Below, one piece after another: positions 1-6,661 of a DNA stretch of 24,326 nt (its first letter is position 1; each line of letters starts with the position of its first letter). The translations under genes and the position numbers were made by a program. The notes under the pieces were generated by a model that was not told where the DNA came from, did no database searches, and saw only the letters and a program-made list of their open reading frames with translations. This DNA comes from a virus. Location of the stretch: positions 1 to 24,326 of IMG/VR virus record IMGVR_UViG_3300036715_000275. One strand, given 5' to 3'.

Positions 1-627
1 TAAGTGTTACTGTACCCTTATTTACTACTGGAACATATACTGCATTAGTATTTGTAAATAGTGTAGGAGTTAAAGTTACTGTACCCTTATTTACTACTGG
101 AACATATACTGTATTAGTATTTGTAAATAATGTAGGGGTTAGAGTTATTGTACCCTTATTTACTACTGGAACATATAATGTATTAGTATTTGTAAATAAT
201 GTAGGAGCTAGATTTACTATACCATTATTTACTACTGGAACATATACTGTATTAGTATTTGTAAATAATGTAGGAGTTATAGTTATTGTACCCTTATTTA
301 CTACTGGAATATATAATGTATTAGTATTTGTAAATAATGTAGGAGTTAGAGTTATTGTACCATTATTTACTACTGGAACATATACTGTATTAGTATTTGT
401 AAATAGTGTAGGAGTTATAGTTATTGTACCCTTATTTACTACTGGAACATATACTGTATTAGTATTTGTAAATAGTGTAGGAGTTATAGTTATTGTACCA
501 TTATTTACTACTGGAACATATACTGTATTAGTATTTGTAAATAGTGTAGGAGTTAAAGTTACTGTACCCTTATTTACTACTGGAATATATAATGTATTAG
601 TATTTGTAAATAGTGTAGGAGTTAAAG
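1..627 (-). repeat. 69-bp direct tandem repeat array, at least nine copies, in-frame
   Basis: The string tttactactgg recurs at 21, 90, 159, 228, 297, 366, 435, 504 and 573, an exact 69-bp period. The array continues past the left edge. Each copy encodes 23 residues including TPTLFTNTNTVYVPVV on the minus strand. Copies differ at only a few bases; the most divergent stretch lies near 200-225, where the protein reads GIVNLAP instead of GTVTLTP. High nucleotide identity, including at third codon positions, points to recent duplication or homogenisation rather than only protein-level selection. Confidence 0.97.
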
Positions 628-2200
628 TTTGTACCGAAGAAACAGTAGTATAAGTTACCCTTAACTTATTTTCCTTAAATATTTGCCAAGGATTTTCTTG
701 TAAAGATCTTATTTCGCTACTACTTAGCGATCTAGTCCATCCTACTGTAAGGTGTATCTGACCTGGCCAGCATGCAGAGGAATCTCCATAGTCGGAACCA
801 ATATATCTTTTAATAGTAGGATCAGTAAAAGTAGTAGTAGCTGCTCCAAAAGTACCTGTTCCAGGTGTAGTCCCATTAGGGGTTGCAAATACACTATGAG
901 CAGTACCATTTTTTACACCAACGACTAATACTAAGTTTCCAGTATTAACTGTTGCACTTATTGATTGTTGTAATAATACTCCTGCATTATCTCTATAAGT
1001 AAACATGGCCGAGGCCGCACCAGTATCAATATATTCTATTTTATATATATCGTTACCAGAGCTACCTCTTTCTGAATATATGGCTCTACCATTAGTTCCA
1101 ATTAATGTATTACTAGGACTTGCGGCACCTGTTCCTGCAGTTGTAGTTACTAAACTTAAAATTGTACTATTATTAAGTCCGCCTAATACGGGCCCGGTTC
1201 CAAGATATAGTCCAGCTAGTGATGCCCCTGTAGTAGCATCAATATATATCGAAGAACCCCTTACAGTAGTTTGGTTTGATGAAGTTTCCAAAACCCCTAA
1301 TGTACTACTACTACTATTAACTCTAGCTAATTCTTGCTTAAGTCCGGGTAGATAGGCAAATACCATATCCTTACAAATAGGATTAGTCCAGTCAATTTTT
1401 GCTATATACTGAGGTTGTACTTTATTTACATTTTTCTTAGGCGTTATTGTAACTAGTTGATTAGATGCTGCTCCGTAGTTAGGACCTAACCATATTTTAC
1501 GTTCTTCTGTTTTAAATATTTGCCAAGGATTATCATTAAGTATCGCATACTCTGCATCACTTAATCTTCTATCCCATATTAGTATAAGGGGTACGATTGA
1601 AGATACTAGTTCTGTATCACTTTCTGAACCACCTATAGTTAGGGGTTTAGTAGCCTCAACGGCTATACTACTACCCGTTGATGTGACTGTCTGGGTATTT
1701 CCGCCGGAATTAACACGTAATTCCTTAGATACCCCGTCCCATCTAGACATGTAACTAAAAGGTTTACCTAGTGGTACACTTATGCCTGCTGTAGAATATA
1801 ATGTAGGGGCCCATATGTTAGCACGTATGGTACCATCCTCACCCGCAGGTACTTGAGCGGGTGTAAACTCCCCATCTTTTCTAATTAAAGAAATTATTGA
1901 AGTAGTAGATTGTAGCTGTTGGATTGAGAAACAGCTTATTTCTGTCCATCCACCAAATATAGACTGAACGGCGGTTGCTGCTCTTCCCCCCGATACACCA
2001 GTGGTACGTAGTCCGGTTCCTTGAGAAGAACTATCAAATCCAGAATATGTAGTAAACGGTAAGCTTTTAGTGCTAGTACCGTTTAATATAGGTGTACCAC
2101 TAGTATTCCAGTACCTTAATCCGCGAGTTAATGGATTACTCCAATTAATACTAGCTGAAGTTACTGGCTGTCTTTTTCTTATAAACTTAGAGGTTAACAA
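1..2200 (-). CDS. Large tail fibre/adhesin: two LamG-like domains plus tandem repeats (3' end beyond window)
   Basis: The frame is open from a TTG at 2200 to the left edge, giving 733 residues with no stop, so the C terminus lies outside the window. TTG is chosen because an in-frame TAG lies four codons upstream, GGAGGT sits 8 nt before it, and the next ATG is deep inside the domain. Residues about 15-230 form a beta-rich segment ending SDAEYAILNDNPWQIFK. Residues about 275-509 form a second such segment ending SSSEIRSLQENPWQIFK. That ending is typical of LamG/concanavalin-like domains in phage fibre proteins. From about residue 524 a 23-residue unit containing TPTLFTNTNT repeats at least nine times. 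Inference: an extracellular, receptor- or glycan-binding appendage with a repeat stalk, last gene of the fibre operon within view. Family assignment is from motif memory; the specific ligand is unknown. Confidence 0.85.
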   Translation of the reverse strand, partial: MLTSKFIRKRQPVTSASINWSNPLTRGLRYWNTSGTPILNGTSTKSLPFTTYSGFDSSSQGTGLRTTGVSGGRAATAVQSIFGGWTEISCFSIQQLQSTTSIISLIRKDGEFTPAQVPAGEDGTIRANIWAPTLYSTAGISVPLGKPFSYMSRWDGVSKELRVNSGGNTQTVTSTGSSIAVEATKPLTIGGSESDTELVSSIVPLILIWDRRLSDAEYAILNDNPWQIFKTEERKIWLGPNYGAASNQLVTITPKKNVNKVQPQYIAKIDWTNPICKDMVFAYLPGLKQELARVNSSSSTLGVLETSSNQTTVRGSSIYIDATTGASLAGLYLGTGPVLGGLNNSTILSLVTTTAGTGAASPSNTLIGTNGRAIYSERGSSGNDIYKIEYIDTGAASAMFTYRDNAGVLLQQSISATVNTGNLVLVVGVKNGTAHSVFATPNGTTPGTGTFGAATTTFTDPTIKRYIGSDYGDSSACWPGQIHLTVGWTRSLSSSEIRSLQENPWQIFKENKLRVTYTTVSSVQTLTPTLFTNTNTLYIPVVNKGTVTLTPTLFTNTNTVYVPVVNNGTITITPTLFTNTNTVYVPVVNKGTITITPTLFTNTNTVYVPVVNNGTITLTPTLFTNTNTLYIPVVNKGTITITPTLFTNTNTVYVPVVNNGIVNLAPTLFTNTNTLYVPVVNKGTITLTPTLFTNTNTVYVPVVNKGTVTLTPTLFTNTNAVYVPVVNKGTVTL

Positions 2201-2208
2201 TCTATTCT

Positions 2209-2214
2209 ACCTCC
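2209..2214 (-). promoter_or_regulatory. Ribosome binding site deciding the TTG start of the repeat fibre
   Basis: Reading the minus strand, GGAGGT lies 8 nt upstream of TTG at 2200. It is the strongest Shine-Dalgarno in the 155-nt gap after the preceding gene, and no ATG or GTG follows at useful spacing, so it fixes an unusual start codon. Confidence 0.7.
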
Positions 2215-2355
2215 ATAGATTATATAATGGACCAAACTTTCTTAATAGGAGATATAAGTATACTCCAAGGATTTCATGCTAATGCATGTATCTCTTCTAC
2301 TGTTTATCTACGGGGGACACATAGCTACTAGCCCTATTTCCATGGAAATTTCATA

Positions 2356-2832
2356 TTAAGTATAGTAAACTTCACGGTAGGTAGCAGAAACTGTAGCACC
2401 TAGTGCGGTTCCTGCATCGTTATATAGTACAATACCCCACTTTACAGGGATTGTACCGAATGACGAAGTGATTTCGAAAGTCTCTCTGATAGTAGCCGCT
2501 ACAGCACCTTGATTAAGTTGTAATGTTCCAATATACTTAAGATTAGTAGGTACTCCAATAGCGGTTAAAACTTTATCTGTACCATCTACGTTATCTACTG
2601 TACTAGAGTTACCTGAGTAATTAGTACCATCTTCTGACCAATAACCATAAACAATAATTTGTTTATTACCAGCTGGTGCAGTTGCTGTAGTTAGCGCGTT
2701 AACAGTTAATTCGATAGCAGTAATATTTGCAGTAGTACTTACCGTAACTGCGGAAGAAGATCTATTAGACCCAGATGCTAGAGATGCAGCTGTTATAGTT
2801 ATTGCTGTAGAGGTACCAAACTGTAGTGCCAT
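2356..2832 (-). CDS. Conserved small phage structural-type protein (158 aa), function unknown
   Basis: This is a complete 158-residue gene starting ATG, with an AGGAT element about 9 nt upstream. The protein is Ser/Thr/Ala-rich and predicted mostly beta: the N terminus MALQFGTSTAITITAASLA leads into a middle carrying YGYWSEDGTNYSG. Such a beta-sandwich-like layout is common among small tail or decoration proteins encoded beside phage fibres, and I recall similar N termini in phage fibre clusters. It has no catalytic motif, signal peptide or membrane segment. It follows the 157-aa gene by 14 nt and precedes the TTG-started fibre by 155 nt, so it is probably co-transcribed with both. A virion component is the likely role, but this rests on context rather than a recognised domain. 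Confidence 0.75.
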   Translation of the reverse strand: MALQFGTSTAITITAASLASGSNRSSSAVTVSTTANITAIELTVNALTTATAPAGNKQIIVYGYWSEDGTNYSGNSSTVDNVDGTDKVLTAIGVPTNLKYIGTLQLNQGAVAATIRETFEITSSFGTIPVKWGIVLYNDAGTALGATVSATYREVYYT

Positions 2833-2846
2833 TTTATATTATCCTA

Positions 2847-3320
2847 TTAAGAAGCTAGAGCAATAACAATATCGTTATTGCTAAAGTCTCCAACCCAATT
2901 ACGTTTAATCGCAGTAACTGTACCAGTAGTTGCCGAAGTACTTCCAAATACTAATTCCCCTAAAGAGGCCTTTTCAGTACTTGCTAGTAAAATATTTTCC
3001 GCAATAGAGGAGGCAATAGCTGAGCCCCATACATCTGTAACAACTTTACGATTTTTACTTTTTGACATATCTCTTGGCGCATATTGTAAAAATAATGCCC
3101 AAGCATCTCTCTTACCTGCTACAATAGAGTCAAAAGAGCTATAATCAGATGCCTCATCTAGTACTTTAGATGCTGTAGATTCAATCCAGGCATTAGTAGT
3201 AGAGTCTGCATTATACCATGCTGCCATTTGCCCAGTTTCCCCACCGTTTCTTAAAGCTACAAAAGTTGAATTAGTTTCTGCAGCTATTGCTGCTTTTAGT
3301 ACGATATAATTAATAGACAT
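2847..3320 (-). CDS. Conserved phage protein of fibre module (157 aa), function unknown
   Basis: This is a complete 157-residue gene with AAGGAA five bases before the ATG. The first half is helical with several Trp residues (MAAWYNADSTTNAW; GKRDAWALFLQYAPRDMSKS). The second half has NRKVVTDVWGS and a Ser/Thr/Gly segment. I recognise the general pattern of small phage proteins found next to tail genes, in which NRK, W and ENILLA-type stretches are conserved, but no biochemical role is known to me. There is no membrane segment or enzyme motif. It starts 9 nt after the preceding gene's stop and ends 14 nt before the next gene, consistent with one operon. A structural or assembly role is inferred from position only. 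Confidence 0.75.
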   Translation of the reverse strand: MSINYIVLKAAIAAETNSTFVALRNGGETGQMAAWYNADSTTNAWIESTASKVLDEASDYSSFDSIVAGKRDAWALFLQYAPRDMSKSKNRKVVTDVWGSAIASSIAENILLASTEKASLGELVFGSTSATTGTVTAIKRNWVGDFSNNDIVIALAS

Positions 3321-3329
3321 ATAAATTCC

Positions 3330-3914
3330 TTACCTTGTGGTTTCTAAGTCTAAGGTAATTCCACCATAGACAAGGGGTATTACTATAGCCCCATTAACTA
3401 ATTCTAAGCTATATACTGCTGATTTAAAAGTATATAGCTCTGTTGCTGTGGCAGGAATAGTAATAGTTATTTTCTTCAGTGTATCATCTAATACAATCAT
3501 ACTATTTTCAGTAGTAAGCGACTCTATTACTGTAGTACTAGTAAGCTTCTCTCTGATTTGCATTCTAGCAGTATATCCGGCCAAACTATTGGGTTGACTA
3601 TACTCTAAAATTCCTCCGGAGATATATGCCTTATATCCTGCGGCATTAATATCATTAAAGGTTAGTGTATCTGTAGTAGTACCTGTAATAGTCTTATACT
3701 CGTCAGAATTAACATCCGTCATACCTAGTACATTAGTAATCTTAGCTCTCCATCCAACGGGAGCACCATGAGCTACTGCAGTTACTACTAAAGGTGCGGC
3801 CGCGAATATAGAGGTGATAGGTTTATATACTTTAGTATCAGACTCCCAACGAATTTCTTCAGTAAAGGTACTGCCTTGATAAATCTTAAAGTTAAGCTTT
3901 GTCGGACCTGCCAT
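3330..3914 (-). CDS. Phage structural-type protein with FCCH-like beta segment (194 aa)
   Basis: The start is ATG at 3914, because GGAG lies exactly 6 nt upstream; the frame also holds a TTG twelve bases earlier but that would sit inside the ribosome-binding site. The N terminus NFKIYQGSTFTEEIRWES resembles phage proteins in tail/fibre clusters. Residues about 36-100 (VVTAVAHGAPVGWRAKITN, then a GYKAYISGG-type end) resemble the small beta domain annotated as E1-FCCH-like in many phage proteins. The remainder, including LAGYTARMQIREK, is another beta-rich domain. It is the first gene after a terminator and a strong promoter, so it probably heads the last transcription unit of the window. A minor virion protein is likely; exact role unknown. 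Family statement is from memory and unverified. Confidence 0.8.
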   Translation of the reverse strand: MAGPTKLNFKIYQGSTFTEEIRWESDTKVYKPITSIFAAAPLVVTAVAHGAPVGWRAKITNVLGMTDVNSDEYKTITGTTTDTLTFNDINAAGYKAYISGGILEYSQPNSLAGYTARMQIREKLTSTTVIESLTTENSMIVLDDTLKKITITIPATATELYTFKSAVYSLELVNGAIVIPLVYGGITLDLETTR

Positions 3915-3959
3915 AGGTATCTCCAATAAAAGTGTGCGACATAAGCGCGAGTTGGATCA

Positions 3960-3988
3960 ATTATACCACGGGGGCATAGATTTGTCTA
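3960..3988 (-). promoter_or_regulatory. Sigma70-type promoter with extended -10
   Basis: On the minus strand TAGACA (3988-3983) is followed after exactly 17 bases by a perfect TATAAT (3965-3960), preceded by TGG, an extended -10. It lies immediately downstream of the terminator at 3992-4023 and about 45 bases before the ATG at 3914, so it should drive the three small genes and the repeat fibre. Confidence 0.8.
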
Positions 3989-3991
3989 GTT

Positions 3992-4023
3992 AAAAAAATA
4001 GCCGCCCTAAGGCGACTATTTTT
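3992..4023 (-). terminator. Rho-independent terminator
   Basis: On the minus strand AAAAATAGTCGCC pairs with GGCGGCTATTTTT across a 4-base loop, with one G-U wobble, and runs into seven Ts. The upstream arm overlaps the stop codon of the gene ending at 4022. With A runs on one side and T runs on the other it could act in both directions, but only minus-strand genes are near. Confidence 0.85.
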
Positions 4024-4312
4024 ACTTAAGTGAGGGTAATAAAGGCAATATATATGTATGAAATAATCCGCTACCTATTACTGTTAAAATACCTATTATA
4101 GCCCAAGAAGTAACATCTTTTATTACTTTAGATTTAGATAGCTGGAACTGTACCTCGCTATTATTAACTTTTCTATGGTATACCCTATGACCTGAGTAGT
4201 CGGGCTCTCCATCCTCATCTTTTATAAATGCAGCCTCTACCTTTTGAGTAAGCTCCTTTAAATCTCTAGCAGTACTATGTACCAAGTCGTGATAATCTAT
4301 CTCTTGGCTCAT
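4022..4312 (-). CDS. Small single-TM membrane protein, candidate holin (96 aa)
   Basis: This is a complete 96-residue gene with AAGGAGG four bases before the ATG, the Shine-Dalgarno overlapping the stop region of the upstream gene. The N-terminal two thirds are charged and helical and contain GHRVYHRK. Residues about 70-92 (TSWAIIGILTVIGSGLFHTY) form one hydrophobic segment, followed by a short LPLLPSLK tail. A charged cytoplasmic region plus one C-terminal membrane helix, at the end of a fibre operon and directly before a terminator, fits small phage holin-like or membrane-anchor proteins. I recall phage proteins with a GHRxYH motif and a C-terminal helix, without a proven function. No endolysin or spanin is visible nearby, so holin is only a candidate. 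Confidence 0.7.
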   Translation of the reverse strand: MSQEIDYHDLVHSTARDLKELTQKVEAAFIKDEDGEPDYSGHRVYHRKVNNSEVQFQLSKSKVIKDVTSWAIIGILTVIGSGLFHTYILPLLPSLK

Positions 4313-4321
4313 AGGGCCTCC

Positions 4322-5242
4322 TTAAATTTCTTCTATCTCTACCTGAGAACTATACATTTCGAAGATAGGGTGGTCAATGGCATAGATACTAGCTAGTCTG
4401 CCATATATTTGGTATAACTGCTCTTTTTCCCAATCTGTAGTATTATCGGGAAATAGGCTAATAAACATAGATTTCTGAGTACCCATTAACTTAAATATCT
4501 TATTAAGTGTAATCTTATCCGTAACAGATAAAAACTTAAGATCAAAACTAATGGTATTATACATTGCCCCAGCAGTAGTGATTAAATCTCCTGCTTCACT
4601 ACGATTACTAGTACTAAGATCTTTTACTGATGTAGATAACCCATAAGAAGTATTATATTGAGGGGACCAATAATCCCCGAGTATTAATCTAGATACTTCA
4701 ACATATTTATTAATGTTATTTGTATCTATAATTTCTATTAATACACTAGTACATGCTACCCCCGTAGGTATCCATACCCTACTATACATTTTTCTAGCAG
4801 TATAGTCTGTGCTAGTAGAAGTTATTGGGTAAAATGTATCGTTATTCCAGTTGTTAATACCTAGTGATTGATATGGATTAGCTAATACTGTACCGCTATC
4901 AAATACCTGAGTACCTGCTAAGGTACTTGTGGGAGCATCCACTGTACCTGTTAATACTGGGGCTGTGCCAGTATACCCTCTTACTCTAATAGTAGCAACA
5001 GAGGAAAGATTTGTAAACGCTAAAATAACGCATCGTACTACATTACTTGGAAAGGTAGCTACTAAATTAGCTTTACCCTGTAAGGCTATACTAGAAGTAC
5101 TAGATCTCCAAACTAAGGACTTAATATCTGTTCCTATATTAGCTATTCCGGTAGAGGTAGTGGCGCTAGAACTAGCAGTAACTACGTAAGATGGGTGTTC
5201 TGTAAGATTTTGGTATACTACTCTAAGGTTATTTTGTGCCAT
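4322..5242 (-). CDS. Conserved phage tail protein (306 aa)
   Basis: This is a complete 306-residue gene. Its ATG overlaps the upstream TAA by one base (TAATG), indicating translational coupling. The N-terminal half looks like a beta-sandwich (NLRVVYQNLTEHPSYVVTAS; SLVWRSSTSSI; RVRGYTGTAP). The middle has SRVWIP, EVSRLILGDYWSPQ and GLSTSVKD, and the C-terminal third is helical to mixed with MFISLFPDNTTDWEKEQLYQ. This combination matches a family I recall from tail regions of phages of Gram-negative, especially betaproteobacterial, hosts, where it is annotated only as a tail or structural protein. The resemblance of the first half to carbohydrate-binding sandwich modules suggests a tip or receptor-contact role, which is inference. 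Confidence 0.8.
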   Translation of the reverse strand: MAQNNLRVVYQNLTEHPSYVVTASSSATTSTGIANIGTDIKSLVWRSSTSSIALQGKANLVATFPSNVVRCVILAFTNLSSVATIRVRGYTGTAPVLTGTVDAPTSTLAGTQVFDSGTVLANPYQSLGINNWNNDTFYPITSTSTDYTARKMYSRVWIPTGVACTSVLIEIIDTNNINKYVEVSRLILGDYWSPQYNTSYGLSTSVKDLSTSNRSEAGDLITTAGAMYNTISFDLKFLSVTDKITLNKIFKLMGTQKSMFISLFPDNTTDWEKEQLYQIYGRLASIYAIDHPIFEMYSSQVEIEEI

Positions 5243-5478
5243 TATCTAAACTCTCTAGGTAATTGAAGATTTTGTACTTCTTCTTGGTACGCTAAATAAC
5301 AGTGATTAGGGTTACGGAACATCCAATTAATTAGAGGCATAAATATAAGTCCTCCTCTTTTTCCTTGTAAGTTTAATCTATAAGCATATGATGATAGCGT
5401 CTCATCTGGGTACCCACCAACTAAGGTAGTACCTAATTGATCTAACGAAATTAGTATATGAAGAAAGTATAGGTACAT
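5242..5478 (-). CDS. Conserved 78-aa phage protein with GGYPDETLSSYAYR motif, function unknown
   Basis: This is a complete 78-residue gene. Its ATG is separated from the upstream TAA by one base, and TTGGAG lies about 5 nt before it. The protein has a short hydrophobic start (MYLYFLHILISLDQLGTTL), then the distinctive GGYPDETLSSYAYRL, then basic and aromatic residues with NPNHCYLAYQEEVQN at the end. I recognise the DQLG...GG-PDETLSS-AYR pattern as a small family widely carried by phages in fibre or lysis regions, with no known activity. The hydrophobic N terminus may associate with membrane. The His-Cys pair near the end could bind metal but this is speculative. Coupling on both sides (TAA-A-ATG and TAATG) places it firmly in the operon. 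Confidence 0.8.
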   Translation of the reverse strand: MYLYFLHILISLDQLGTTLVGGYPDETLSSYAYRLNLQGKRGGLIFMPLINWMFRNPNHCYLAYQEEVQNLQLPREFR

Positions 5479-5479
5479 T

Positions 5480-6040
5480 TTAACTCCAAGTAATAGTTGC
5501 CAACTCTTCTTCTGTAGCTATACTAATTTGTTCTCTAATAGCTGTAGCAGTACCACGTACTGTCTGAACCTTATTCCCTAACATTAGACCTACTGTAATC
5601 ATCTGACTTAAGTCCAGAGTTACTACCGCATTATTGGCTAGTGTGAAATCAATTGCTACTGGATGGCCTGCACTATATAGTGTTTGTGCTAATAGTACTG
5701 CGTCACTAATATTACCTCTAGCTTCTTGATCACTATCAAATATACCATAAGGTGTACTTAAGGGTGCATTAATAGCCGCGTCCCTATCTTCCTTAATCTG
5801 CCGCCATTTAGTATCTCTTAATTCTTGCAATGTAGGTGGTAATCTATTCCACCTATTAATATCCCAATACCATCCTACAGTATCAGGGGGAGCACTACCA
5901 GCGAATAGAGCACCACTAGTATAAGGAATAAATCCGAGGTAAATACCCCCACTATCTATTGCATGGATAGTGATAGAGTCATTACTCTCTACTAATTCAT
6001 ACTTTCCAGTTTCAATATTGAGTGAGGATATTAGACTCAT
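5480..6040 (-). CDS. DUF4376-type tail fibre-associated protein (186 aa)
   Basis: This is a complete 186-residue gene whose ATG follows the upstream stop by one base (TAATATG). The N-terminal part (residues 1-70) includes GWYWDINRWNRLPPTL, a Trp/Pro-rich stretch seen in fibre-assembly-like proteins. Residues about 75-180 contain KEDRDAAINAPLSTPYGIFD, NISDAVLLAQTL and TLANNAVVTLDLSQM, which match the DUF4376 pattern common in the C-terminal part of phage fibre or fibre-assembly proteins. It lacks any enzyme motif. Position between the adhesin genes and the small conserved genes supports a role as a minor fibre component or fibre-assembly factor. Recognition is from motif memory; a profile search against DUF4376 would settle it. 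Confidence 0.85.
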   Translation of the reverse strand: MSLISSLNIETGKYELVESNDSITIHAIDSGGIYLGFIPYTSGALFAGSAPPDTVGWYWDINRWNRLPPTLQELRDTKWRQIKEDRDAAINAPLSTPYGIFDSDQEARGNISDAVLLAQTLYSAGHPVAIDFTLANNAVVTLDLSQMITVGLMLGNKVQTVRGTATAIREQISIATEEELATITWS

Positions 6041-6041
6041 A

Positions 6042-6254
6042 TTACTTTACTTCTTCCTTAGATGCTTTAATTGCAGCAGCTAGCTCTTTGGCCTTCGCGG
6101 CTTCGGCCGCCGACTTGTCTTGCTCCCCACAAACTTGAGCAATAGCATTTAGAATATCTCTTACCATTTTAGCCGGTTGCTCATTTAGATTATAAACAAT
6201 TGCTTGTAAAAGATTAGCAGGAATATTATATTCCTTAGCTTGTTCTTGATCCAT
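6042..6254 (-). CDS. Small helical phage protein (70 aa), function unknown
   Basis: This is a complete 70-residue gene with AAGGAT before the ATG. The first half (NIPANLLQAIVYNLNEQPAK, then MVRDILNAIAQVC) is amphipathic helix. The second half is a Lys/Ala/Glu-rich helix (SAAEAAKAKELAAAIKASKE) likely to form a coiled coil. I recall short phage proteins with the LPxNLLxAIxxYL-like start located in fibre modules; none has an assigned function. It is coupled to the DUF4376 gene downstream (TAATATG). A 49-nt gap separates it from the cupin gene upstream, where only poor promoter-like hexamers are seen. It has no membrane segment. Confidence 0.7.
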   Translation of the reverse strand: MDQEQAKEYNIPANLLQAIVYNLNEQPAKMVRDILNAIAQVCGEQDKSAAEAAKAKELAAAIKASKEEVK

Positions 6255-6303
6255 TAAAAATCCTTAGTTAAAAAATTATGAGTATACAAAGGTATGAGTT
6301 CAC

Positions 6304-6660
6304 TTATTCCCTTTTTATACTATCTCTTATACGTAGTACCCAATCAGGCGCATTATGTGCTGAATCCAAAACAGAGTGAAAATCTTCCTGGAGTGTTGTT
6401 GAAGTATTAACAAATACTGCACCTTCTTCTATAGGAACAATGCCGTGCCATTGTGTTGAATCAAACTCATATATATCACCAGCTTTTAGAATCTTGTAAG
6501 TCTCTGGTAAAACATAAACAAGTATCTCTCCCTTTATACAGTGAATATTATGCTCCAGCCCGCTATTAGGTTTATGTGCGTGTGCAGGGAGTCCGGCATA
6601 CATATCTTCGCATTCATATCTGGTTGATGTTCCCATTACATCTATTTTTAGTCTATTCAT
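6304..6660 (-). CDS. Small cupin-fold protein in the fibre operon (118 aa)
   Basis: The start is ATG at 6660, one base after the adhesin stop (TAATATG). An in-frame upstream extension inside the adhesin gene encodes only low-complexity residues and is rejected. The protein shows a single cupin barrel: AGLPAHAHKPNSGLEHNIHC with HxH and a following Glu, then GEILVYVLPETYKILKAGD, then WHGIVPIEEGAVFVNT with the second His. These spacings match cupin motif 1 and motif 2 loosely, so a metal-binding site (His, His, Glu, His) is plausible. Cupins include sugar isomerases, dioxygenases and pure binding proteins, and the sequence does not say which. Its place directly behind a glycine-rich adhesin suggests a virion-associated, sugar-binding or fibre-modifying role, which is inference. 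Confidence 0.75.
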   Translation of the reverse strand: MNRLKIDVMGTSTRYECEDMYAGLPAHAHKPNSGLEHNIHCIKGEILVYVLPETYKILKAGDIYEFDSTQWHGIVPIEEGAVFVNTSTTLQEDFHSVLDSAHNAPDWVLRIRDSIKRE

Positions 6661-6661
6661 A

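Noticed and set aside
1-627. CRISPR-like array
   Set aside because: The whole 69-bp unit is conserved with no variable spacers and is translated in frame, so it is a coding tandem repeat.
1005-1355. 116-codon plus-strand open frame
   Set aside because: It is antisense to the second LamG-like domain of the fibre gene, which is open in frame from 2200 to the edge and carries recognisable motifs.
2201-2285. Tiny minus-strand frame encoding a hydrophobic/basic peptide (GVYLYLLLRKFGPLYNLWR) just before the TTG fibre start
   Set aside because: It has no ATG, GTG or TTG start in frame; it looks peptide-like but cannot be supported as a gene.
2275-2349. Short inverted repeats (CATGC-TAAT-GCATG at 2275-2288; 14-bp palindrome at 2336-2349)
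   Set aside because: There is no T tract or promoter element with them, so a terminator or operator call is not supported.
6255-6303. Promoter-like hexamers GTGAAC / CATAAT in the gap after the cupin gene
   Set aside because: The -35 matches only three of six bases and there is no terminator beside it, unlike the convincing cassettes.
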